A stretch of DNA of 6,853 nt from an uncultured Chlamydiae bacterium. GTDB lineage: Bacteria > Chlamydiota > Chlamydiia > Chlamydiales > CALBHK01. Shown here one piece after another: positions 1 through 5,072 of this stretch. The notes below the pieces were generated by a model. The model did no database searches and was not told the origin of the DNA. It saw only the letters and a list, made by a program, of their open reading frames with translations. Location of the stretch: positions 1 through 6,853 of the forward strand of contig CALBHK010000112.1 of NCBI GenBank assembly GCA_937894565.1. The letters are read 5' to 3'. Numbering within the stretch: position 1 is the stretch's first letter; every line of letters begins with the position of its first letter. The position numbers and the translations under genes were made by a program.

Positions 1-55
1 AGTCACGCAAGTGGCTTAATTCCGAAGCCTGCTCCTTTAGGGGCAGGTAGTTCAC
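1..55 (+). mobile_element. End of a repeated element, IS200/IS605-like right end with candidate omega-RNA 3' hairpins (left copy)
   Basis: These 55 bases are the exact reverse complement of 6799-6853. Read on the plus strand they fold as two RNA hairpins. Bases 1-6 pair with 11-16 around a GCAA (GNRA-type) tetraloop. Bases 28-35 pair with 40-47 around TTTA. Each stem contains a U-G pair that would be an A-C mismatch on the other strand, so the inward strand looks like the RNA strand. The segment ends TAGTTCAC, a form I associate with right ends of IS200/IS605 (TnpB) elements, where the omega-RNA scaffold stops and the flanking DNA serves as guide. No tnpA or tnpB is in the window, so the family is inferred. 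The repeat interrupts abiEii. A MITE or other dispersed structured repeat is the alternative. Confidence 0.5.
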
Positions 56-386
56 CAGCCACTTCGCATGCAATTTCAGCTTTTTTTATCCATTTGTCGG
101 CCTGAGTGTGGGTTTCTCCAGCTTGTGGAAGTCTCAGAAAAGTAGGGGACAGCGAGAGATCTATATCTTCGGAGAACCGATTGATCGCGCCAAATACCTT
201 TGACAGTGAGGTTCCACCCTTAAATATAAGGCTGTCTGCGAATTCCGACTCAAACAGAATACCGAGCAACCAGCACACCCAAAAATCTTTTTCCATAATT
301 ACAGGGGAGATGTTTCTCTGAAAAGCAGCTTGTTCAATGTACAGACGCTGTTCGTCAGAGGATAATTTTAAAAAACCAAGTTTCAC
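3..386 (-). pseudogene. abiEii: AbiEii-type nucleotidyltransferase toxin, C-terminally truncated
   Basis: This is the toxin half of a type IV toxin-antitoxin (AbiE) system, a cytoplasmic nucleotidyltransferase fold of the DNA polymerase beta type. Visible are the N-terminal EKDFW block (residues 32-36), motif I KGGTSLSK (56-63) and motif II with the paired acids in SEDIDLS (72-78). Intact family members are around 300 residues. Here native sequence stops near residue 111 and the last 16 codons and the stop are read from the terminal repeat. The C-terminal half, with the remaining conserved catalytic motifs, is missing, so the product should be inactive if stable. The start is GTG, overlapping the stop of the upstream antitoxin gene as GTGA. 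The rest of the gene may lie beyond the repeat in the genome. Confidence 0.85.
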
Positions 387-1009
387 ACAATCTCCTCAGC
401 AAGTTTTTTGAAAATGGAATGCATCCAAGCTGGTGCAAGTCGAATATCCTTGAGTAGTTCTTGTCGTTTCTCTATTGGAAGAATCCGCTTTAAATGCTCA
501 ACTCGTTCTGTTGTCATATTTTTTTTGCCCAGTTCGCGAAGAGCTTGGATCAGAAGTCCACTGAGCCTACCTGCCATTGCCATATTTTTGGGGGTTGTTC
601 TCCGAAGCTGAATGGTTGTTGCGCCGATTTTTACCGTTCGGCTGGGCCCATCTGTCAGAAACACCACTTTAGCTGGAACTTGTTCTGATAGTCCTAAAAT
701 GTTTGCTGCGTAAGCGCCAGCTGGTTGGATACGCGTGCAATCACGCTCAACCAATGCTTCTGCTATTTTTTCTGGAGATGGTTGAAGTTTCCCAAGTACA
801 GAGTGCTCTTCAGGAAAATCATATATTCCCCTAGAAAGGCGGCGAATGGTTCCTTTTTGAACGAGTCGGTGAAGGACAATATCGACAGCCTGTCGACTTC
901 CTAAATTCAAAAAATCCGTAGGAACAAATACAGCACCACGTCCACGGCTATTTATAGCTTCAAGCATCTGAAAATCGATACTTTTTAATTTTTTTCGATT
1001 ATCCTTCAT
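383..1009 (-). CDS. abiEi: AbiEi-like antitoxin / autorepressor (DUF6088-type)
   Basis: A 208-residue antitoxin of the type IV AbiE class. Residues 11-66 form a winged helix-turn-helix, with the recognition region GSRQAVDIVLHRLVQKG (37-53) followed by the wing RRLSRGIYDFP (56-66). Residues 93-121 carry the family block RIQPAGAYAANILGL, then VPAKVVFLTDG, and an LRRTTPKNMA block follows at 135-144. I recognise this pattern from DUF6088/AbiEi C-terminal domains. AbiEi proteins counter the AbiEii nucleotidyltransferase and repress their own operon by binding inverted repeats. Two matching palindromes lie just upstream. The ATG at 1009 is the first in-frame start after a TAA and no Shine-Dalgarno precedes it. 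The predicted promoter would start the transcript almost on the ATG, so the mRNA may be leaderless. Its length and blocks look complete, although its toxin partner is broken. Confidence 0.9.
   Translation of the reverse strand: MKDNRKKLKSIDFQMLEAINSRGRGAVFVPTDFLNLGSRQAVDIVLHRLVQKGTIRRLSRGIYDFPEEHSVLGKLQPSPEKIAEALVERDCTRIQPAGAYAANILGLSEQVPAKVVFLTDGPSRTVKIGATTIQLRRTTPKNMAMAGRLSGLLIQALRELGKKNMTTERVEHLKRILPIEKRQELLKDIRLAPAWMHSIFKKLAEEIV
391..397 (-). promoter_or_regulatory. Ribosome binding site for abiEii
   Basis: On the minus strand GAGGAGA lies 4 bases before the GTG at 386-384. It is inside the last codons of the antitoxin gene. Together with the 4-base GTGA overlap it supports GTG as the toxin start and suggests translational coupling of toxin to antitoxin. 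Confidence 0.6.
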
Positions 1010-1038
1010 GTAAGAAATATTAGCATGTTTTTCTTACA
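1009..1038 (-). promoter_or_regulatory. AbiE operator 1, palindrome touching the antitoxin start codon
   Basis: A 30-bp imperfect palindrome with perfect 9-bp outer arms, TGTAAGAAA (1009-1017) and TTTCTTACA (1030-1038). It is repeated at 1119-1148 with a single base difference. Its left edge is the first base of the antitoxin ATG and it contains the predicted -10 box. Binding by the winged-helix antitoxin would therefore block RNA polymerase directly. That AbiEi is the ligand is inferred from the known autoregulation of AbiE systems. Confidence 0.7.
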
Positions 1039-1045
1039 GATGCAA
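1017..1045 (-). promoter_or_regulatory. Predicted abiE promoter with extended -10
   Basis: On the minus strand TTGCAT (1045-1040) is followed after 17 bases by TAATAT (1022-1017), and TGC directly before the -10 gives an extended -10 element. The expected start of transcription, about seven bases on, falls at 1010-1009, on or next to the antitoxin ATG. The -10 lies inside operator 1. In operator 2 the one changed base (C to T at 1134) removes the TG of the extended -10. Confidence 0.5.
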
Positions 1046-1118
1046 CAGTTGACCTTCTTTTTTTAAGAAAACTTTAAACGCTGACAGGTTAAAAGTTATC
1101 TATGTCAGTGGGTCATTT

Positions 1119-1148
1119 TGTAAGAAATATTAGTATGTTTTTCTTACA
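1119..1148 (-). promoter_or_regulatory. AbiE operator 2, upstream copy of the palindrome
   Basis: This is 29 of 30 bases identical to operator 1, in the same orientation, and exactly 110 bp upstream of it. It has the same 9-bp arms (1119-1127 and 1140-1148). No good -35 box and no gene of its own follow, so it looks like an auxiliary binding site for cooperative or looping repression. It could also be a relic of a duplicated promoter. A 6-bp inverted repeat, CTGACA (1081-1086) and TGTCAG (1103-1108), lies between the two operators. Confidence 0.6.
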
Positions 1149-1340
1149 AAATAAACAGATCCATGCCTACAGCATTAAGATTATATATCTAAAAACATAA
1201 CAAAGGTTATCAGACGTTAGAGGTGAAGTGAAGTCGGTTGTAAAGTCCCTTTTAACTTTTGGTATCGTTCTGAGTTATATTGAATGTTATTCTGCCTATC
1301 TCAAGTTAAACGGCCTTCAGGGGCCAATTCATTTGGGCTG

Positions 1341-1391
1341 ATCTTCAAGGGTTCCTAACTTTTGCTTTATCGCGCGGCTTTTGTTTCTACA
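1341..1391 (+). repeat. Degenerate repeat fragment, copy 1 (upstream of fic)
   Basis: The 37 bases at 1355-1391 match 3381-3417 in the same orientation with 3 differences. The match continues leftward to a shared ATCTTCAA block with a one-base length difference. In one plus frame both copies read NFCFIARLLFLQ, and all differences across those codons, including CAA versus CAG just beyond the 37 bases, are synonymous. This pattern fits remnants of a protein-coding sequence, perhaps the C-terminal tail of a transposase, but I do not recognise the family. The open frame runs on here as a further short unmatched stretch. Confidence 0.55.
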
Positions 1392-1602
1392 AAACTCGCG
1401 TGATAAACACAAACCAGAGCCTAAAGCGCTGTCAAACTTATCTTTGTGTGTGCTTAAACGGGTGTGATGTTAAATGATACCCCTAGCTTAATAAGGATTG
1501 AGAAAAAATTAACACGGAAATATTTGACTTCCGTCTTCTTCTGTGTTGATTTCCTAGTCAGAAGTTTAAACAGTGGAAATTCTTGAAAAGGCAGCATTTT
1601 TG

Positions 1603-1628
1603 GTAGTGCATTAATCCTAATGCACTAC
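1603..1628. promoter_or_regulatory. Perfect palindrome upstream of fic, candidate operator
   Basis: Perfect 11-bp arms GTAGTGCATTA (1603-1613) and TAATGCACTAC (1618-1628) flank a 4-base spacer. The palindrome lies about 100 bp before the chosen fic start. The Fic protein begins with a winged-helix domain, so autoregulation through this site is a reasonable inference. There is no T-run after it, which argues against a terminator. A smaller palindrome, GGTGT-TAAT-ACACC, lies at 1654-1667 with related sequence. Confidence 0.5.
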
Positions 1629-1684
1629 ATTATGATGTTTTTATGGGTTATTAGGTGTTAATACACCACATAAATTCATTTTTG

Positions 1685-1713
1685 TTGTACATTAGACAAT
1701 ATTACACTATAAC
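1685..1713 (+). promoter_or_regulatory. Possible fic promoter
   Basis: TTGTAC (1685-1690), a 17-base spacer and TATAAC (1708-1713) lie before the ATG at 1730. Transcription would start near 1720 and leave only about 10 leader bases, with GGAAAG at 1721-1726 as ribosome binding site. The short leader makes the call tentative. TATGAT at 1631-1636, beside the palindrome, is an alternative -10 but lacks a good -35. Confidence 0.3.
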
Positions 1714-1729
1714 CCCTGAAGGAAAGATC

Positions 1730-3109
1730 ATGCCTAAGCAGATTGCCCAAAGCGAATTGGATGTCATTATAAACATTGTGGCTAAGTTCCCTGATGGAGT
1801 CTCATTAGGGAAAATCATGGGAAGCTTAAGTATCCCTATCTCTCGCCGTAACGTACAGCACCGACTGATTTTTCTAGTAAAAAACGGTCTAATACATGCT
1901 GAGGGAAGAGCTCGTGCTAGGTTGTATAAGCTCCCTTTAGCAGAAAAAAAAGACGGGCAGGTTTCTTTTGAAGCCTATGAGGCCCATTCCATTTTATTGT
2001 CACCTGAAGCTGAAGATATTCAAAAGAAAGTAACTCAATCCATTCAAGCGCGAACTCCTGTTGGATATAACATCAAATTTCTTGATGAATACCGCCCAAA
2101 TGTGACTAACTATCTTTCTGAATCCATACGTCAGCGGCTTTTTGAAGCGGGAAAAACAGACGGCGAGCAACCAGCTGGAACATATGCCAGAAAGATTTTT
2201 GGGCGTCTTCTCATTGATTTATCTTGGAACTCAAGCCGCTTGGAAGGCAACACCTATTCTTTATTGGAGACAGAGCGTCTATTTGAATTAAGTCAAATGG
2301 CTGATGGAAAGGATCTCCGTGAAGCCAGAATGATTTTAAATCACAAGGACGCTATCGAGTTTTTAATTGATACGGCATCTGATGTTGGCATCAATCGTTC
2401 AATCATTCTCAATTTGCATGCGCTTCTTTCTAATGATTTAATGGTTGATCTTGAGGCTTGTGGTCGTCTGCGATCAATAGCTGTTGGCATAGGGAAATCA
2501 GTGTATCAGCCATTAGCAATGCCACAGAGGATTCGCGAGCTTTTTCAACAAATCATAGACACTGCACATGCAATTAAAAATCCGTTTGAACAGGCCTTTT
2601 TTTTGATGGTGCATTTACCTTATTTACAACCCTTTGAAGATGTGAATAAGCGCGTATCACGTCTGGCAGCAAATATTCCTCTTATTCAAAACAATTTGTG
2701 TCCACTATCATTTGTAGATGTACCACAGCAAACATATGTCAATGGTCTTTTAGGAATCTACGAACTAAATCGCATAGAACTTTTGCGGGACGTCTTTGTA
2801 TGGGCATACGAGCGTTCTTGTCTGCGCTATTCCATCACGCGAAAAGAGCTTGGGGACCCCGATCCATTTAGGATGCGTTATCGAAAGGCCATTACCGAGA
2901 CTGTCGTACGTATTGTGCGCGATTGTATGGATAAAACAGCAGCAATTGCCTTTATCAGGGAATATGCACGATTTTCTATCCCTTTAGAAGATCAATCGCA
3001 TTTTGTTGAGGCCGTTGAAAGAGATATCATGAGTTTACACGAGGGCAATATTGCGAGACATCGTATCCGTAACGTTGAGTATGAGACATGGCATAAAACT
3101 TGGCATTGA
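1730..3109 (+). CDS. Winged-helix Fic-family protein with non-canonical Fic motif
   Basis: Fic proteins usually transfer AMP or another phosphate-containing group to target hydroxyls. This 459-residue protein has an N-terminal winged helix-turn-helix (about residues 5-70, with a PISRRNVQHRLIFLVKNG recognition region). An inhibitory-helix motif S-x3-E-G-N follows at 168-174, typical of self-inhibited class II Fic proteins. The Fic core has the active-site segment QPFEDVNKR at 300-308 and a further Arg at 311. In the canonical HPFx(D/E)GNGRxxR motif the first His is catalytic. Here it is Gln, and the two Gly positions are Val and Lys, as with the Lys in Doc. I recall this QPF-DxNKR form in other bacterial homologues, so it may define a subfamily and need not be decay. 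The ATG at 1730 is chosen over an in-frame GTG at 1655 because GGAAAG precedes it and the earlier 25 residues look unrelated. Target and activity are unknown. Confidence 0.88.
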   Translation: MPKQIAQSELDVIINIVAKFPDGVSLGKIMGSLSIPISRRNVQHRLIFLVKNGLIHAEGRARARLYKLPLAEKKDGQVSFEAYEAHSILLSPEAEDIQKKVTQSIQARTPVGYNIKFLDEYRPNVTNYLSESIRQRLFEAGKTDGEQPAGTYARKIFGRLLIDLSWNSSRLEGNTYSLLETERLFELSQMADGKDLREARMILNHKDAIEFLIDTASDVGINRSIILNLHALLSNDLMVDLEACGRLRSIAVGIGKSVYQPLAMPQRIRELFQQIIDTAHAIKNPFEQAFFLMVHLPYLQPFEDVNKRVSRLAANIPLIQNNLCPLSFVDVPQQTYVNGLLGIYELNRIELLRDVFVWAYERSCLRYSITRKELGDPDPFRMRYRKAITETVVRIVRDCMDKTAAIAFIREYARFSIPLEDQSHFVEAVERDIMSLHEGNIARHRIRNVEYETWHKTWH

Positions 3110-3228
3110 TGGAAACTCTCTCGACGTTAATCAAGAAAGGTTTAAGATTTGCATATCGCCAGCTTAATTTTCGTAATCGGAAGGTTTTCGGGCAGTTTTA
3201 CAAAGGCTTGGTTGCGTTGCTGAGGTAA
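3109..3228 (+). CDS. Possible small basic peptide translationally coupled to fic
   Basis: A 39-codon frame whose ATG overlaps the fic stop as TGATG and ends at TAA 3226-3228. The peptide begins METLSTLIKKGLRFAYRQL and ends FYKGLVALLR. It has nine Lys/Arg and one acidic residue, with hydrophobic residues spaced in a way that could form a basic amphipathic helix. The overlap would allow re-initiation after fic, and the terminator-like hairpin at 3298-3330 lies beyond it. I recognise no family. A chance open frame is the main alternative, since it is short and has no separate ribosome binding site. Confidence 0.35.
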   Translation: METLSTLIKKGLRFAYRQLNFRNRKVFGQFYKGLVALLR

Positions 3229-3297
3229 AGAGGGCAACATTGATAAACGGTTCTAATTGCTTTAAATACTTTAATTGTCTCATTCCCTAATTCTACA

Positions 3298-3330
3298 AAA
3301 CCTACCCAATTAAATAAAGTGGGTAGGTTT
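3298..3330. terminator. Hairpin between convergent genes, probable bidirectional terminator
   Basis: AAACCTACCCA (3298-3308) pairs perfectly with TGGGTAGGTTT (3320-3330) around an 11-base loop. The plus strand ends in three T and the minus-strand reading in four T. It lies between convergent units, fic on the plus strand and the S1/P1-ATPase unit on the minus strand, as expected for a two-way terminator. The short U-tracts make it imperfect. Confidence 0.5.
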
Positions 3331-3365
3331 CAAGGAATTTATACACAAGCTGCTTATAGCAGATA

Positions 3366-3417
3366 ATCTTCAAAGTGAAGCTAACTTTTGCTTTATCGCA
3401 CGACTTTTGTTTTTACA
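3366..3417 (+). repeat. Degenerate repeat fragment, copy 2 (downstream of fic)
   Basis: This is the partner of the fragment at 1341-1391, in direct orientation, with its core at 3381-3417. In this copy the plus frame carrying NFCFIARLLFLQ extends upstream without a stop (from a TAA near 3311, through KLLIADNLQSEA just before the shared core) and ends at TGA two codons after it. The two copies bracket the fic gene at a spacing of about 2.03 kb. Confidence 0.55.
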
Positions 3418-3487
3418 GTTTTGAGTTAGAGCCGATACGAACCAAATGAAAATACTCATCATCAAGCCAATAAATTAATAAAGCATC

Positions 3488-3509
3488 TGGTTTATAAAAC
3501 CAATTTTTT
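3488..3509 (+). terminator. Small hairpin with T-run, possible plus-strand terminator
   Basis: TGGTTT (3488-3493) and AAACCA (3497-3502) form a 6-bp stem with a 3-base loop, followed by six T (3504-3509). It could stop plus-strand read-through before the convergent ATPase gene. The stem is short and AT-rich, so the call is weak. Confidence 0.3.
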
Positions 3510-3521
3510 CAATCACTTTTT

Positions 3522-5072
3522 TTAATGTGTTTTCCACTCATTAATAGAGCGGGTTTTAGTATCAAAATTCATGCCAACCAAAATAATTTCGCGCGGATCT
3601 AAGTGGTACTGTTCGTTATATTTTTTATCAAAAATCTGGTTTAAAGCAGTTTCAGCGTTGCTATTTAATTTAAACTCAAAAATAAAAATACTTTTCTCTG
3701 TTTTCAAAACCATGTCTGTTCTTCCGTGACTTGTAGATACCTCAGCTTCAACTGAAAATCCAAGAGCCTTTAAAACTAGATAAATTAAAGAATGATAATA
3801 CGCTTCTCTTTCTATATGAATATGGTGAGGAACTGAAGCTAGTAAAACATTAAAAACATAAACAAAACTTTCAATATCTCTGTTTGCAAGATGATTTGAT
3901 AACTTAAACAAAAAAGCATGAACTTCCGAAGGCCTCAATTCTGCAAACTCATAAAGAAGATGGTCGAGAAAAGAGCGTCTGACTTCTTCATTCGGAAATT
4001 TTAAAAAATAGGTCCAGCTACTCTCGTCATAACGATCAATAGTCAGATAACCAGTTTGAAAAAGCAAAGTAGGAAGATCTATCAGATCCGTTTCATGGCT
4101 GGTTTCGATTTCTTTACCTACAATGATCCCATTTTCTAGATCGGGGATGAAATAGTTATTCTTTTTAATAAGGTTGATTGCAAAAGTAGGGGTGGCTGTA
4201 GTAAACCAATAATTATTAAATTCTCCACTCTGCAAAAATTGCATCACAGACAATGGATTATAAACCTTTTCCGTTTCTATAAAACGAGAAAACAAGTACC
4301 CGTTATACCAAAATTTCATCTTTTTTATCAGTACATCTACAGATTCTTGCAATTTCGAAGAAATAGTTCTTAATGCACTATTAAAACAACTTTTAATTTC
4401 TTCTTCTGTTAATCCCAGCAACGAGGCATATTCAGGGTTCATCGAGATGTCGATTAAATTGTTCATTCCTGAAAACAACGATACTTTAGAAAACTTGCTC
4501 ACTCCTGTGATAAAAACTCGATGAACATATTGACTGAGAGCTTTAATGGTTGTATAAAATTCACCAAGTATCTCACGATTTTTAGAAACCAGCTCCTGAT
4601 TTGCTAATGAATGCACTAGGGGCTTATCGTATTCATCAATGAGGATGACAACAGGTCCGCGCTTTGAGAGTTCAATCACAAGAGCCGACAAACTTAGCGA
4701 TGGGTATTGACGTTTGATTCCTCTAATTCCATATTTATTTGCACATTCTTGGAGGAGTTCTTGTAATGATTCCGAAAGAGCTTCTGGGCTAGATGAAACA
4801 GCTTTTGAAAGATCTAATCGTATAACAGGAAATTCTTTCCATTCATAATCAGATGAATCGATCCATAAATTTTTAAAAAGCTCTCTTTTTCCCTTAAAAA
4901 GAGACTCCAGAGTAGATACCAAAAGCGACTTGCCAAAACGGCGAGGTCGGGCTAAAAAATAAGCAAATCCGCTAGTCATCATGCGATAAATCAATTCAGT
5001 TTTATCCACATACAAGAAATCCTCGTTCCTCATTAGGGGGAAATCTTGAATTCCTATTGGAAATTTTATCAT
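3522..5072 (-). CDS. AAA-ATPase-like protein with C-terminal PD-(D/E)XK nuclease domain
   Basis: This 516-residue protein has the layout of the AAA-ATPase_like plus PD-(D/E)XK nuclease (DUF1703-type) family. The family opening FPIGIQDF is followed by LYVDKTELIY, Walker A RPRRFGKS (about 42-49) and Walker B VVILIDEYDKP (about 141-151). A sensor-like FITGVSKFSK block lies near 187-196. The C-terminal nuclease core shows GRTD (450-453), then EFK (466-468), giving the D, E and K of the fold. All motifs look intact. The ATG at 5072 is preferred over TTG at 5081: AAGGA lies 10 bases before it, it overlaps the upstream stop as ATGA, and family members usually start here. The family is multicopy in many symbionts and its biological role is not settled. 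Mobile-element, toxin or defence roles are all possible. It is visibly more AT-rich than the abiE and fic genes. Confidence 0.87.
   Translation of the reverse strand: MIKFPIGIQDFPLMRNEDFLYVDKTELIYRMMTSGFAYFLARPRRFGKSLLVSTLESLFKGKRELFKNLWIDSSDYEWKEFPVIRLDLSKAVSSSPEALSESLQELLQECANKYGIRGIKRQYPSLSLSALVIELSKRGPVVILIDEYDKPLVHSLANQELVSKNREILGEFYTTIKALSQYVHRVFITGVSKFSKVSLFSGMNNLIDISMNPEYASLLGLTEEEIKSCFNSALRTISSKLQESVDVLIKKMKFWYNGYLFSRFIETEKVYNPLSVMQFLQSGEFNNYWFTTATPTFAINLIKKNNYFIPDLENGIIVGKEIETSHETDLIDLPTLLFQTGYLTIDRYDESSWTYFLKFPNEEVRRSFLDHLLYEFAELRPSEVHAFLFKLSNHLANRDIESFVYVFNVLLASVPHHIHIEREAYYHSLIYLVLKALGFSVEAEVSTSHGRTDMVLKTEKSIFIFEFKLNSNAETALNQIFDKKYNEQYHLDPREIILVGMNFDTKTRSINEWKTH

Larger units (their letters stand above)
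1010..1729. other. Long divergent intergenic region between abiEi and fic
   Basis: About 720 bp without a convincing gene. It holds the two AbiE operators near its left end, a degenerate repeat fragment at 1341-1391 that recurs downstream of fic, a perfect 11-bp-arm palindrome at 1603-1628 and a smaller palindrome at 1654-1667. At 1514-1534, ACGGAA and TTCCGT can form a weak hairpin. Short open frames exist, such as 39 codons at 1467-1586 on the plus strand, but none has a good ribosome binding site. I see no tRNA or recognisable small RNA. The size and the fragments suggest decayed mobile or gene material. Confidence 0.6.

Noticed and set aside
106..688. Plus-strand open frames opposite the abiE genes
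   Set aside because: They are shadows of two recognisable minus-strand genes and show no family features.
1009..1148. Two 30-bp direct repeats as a minimal CRISPR array
   Set aside because: There are only two copies, the gap is 80 bp, the repeats are promoter-proximal palindromes and no cas gene is near. Operators explain them better.
1511..1547. Terminator-like hairpin ACGGAA/TTCCGT
   Set aside because: The stem is short, no T-run follows (only CTTCTTCT) and no gene ends nearby.
1467..1586. 39-codon plus-strand frame beginning MLNDTPSLIRIEKKL
   Set aside because: No Shine-Dalgarno, no recognisable similarity and it lies in decayed intergenic DNA. It is within the length expected by chance.
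1655..1729. Upstream GTG start adding 25 residues to the Fic protein
   Set aside because: It lies on a palindrome, lacks a ribosome binding site and adds a hydrophobic leader that does not look like the family. The ATG at 1730 has GGAAAG before it.
3370..3462. Minus-strand frame beginning MMSIFIWFVSALTQ
   Set aside because: It overlaps repeat copy 2. The plus-frame reading explains all differences between copies as silent, and the minus frame has no ribosome binding site.
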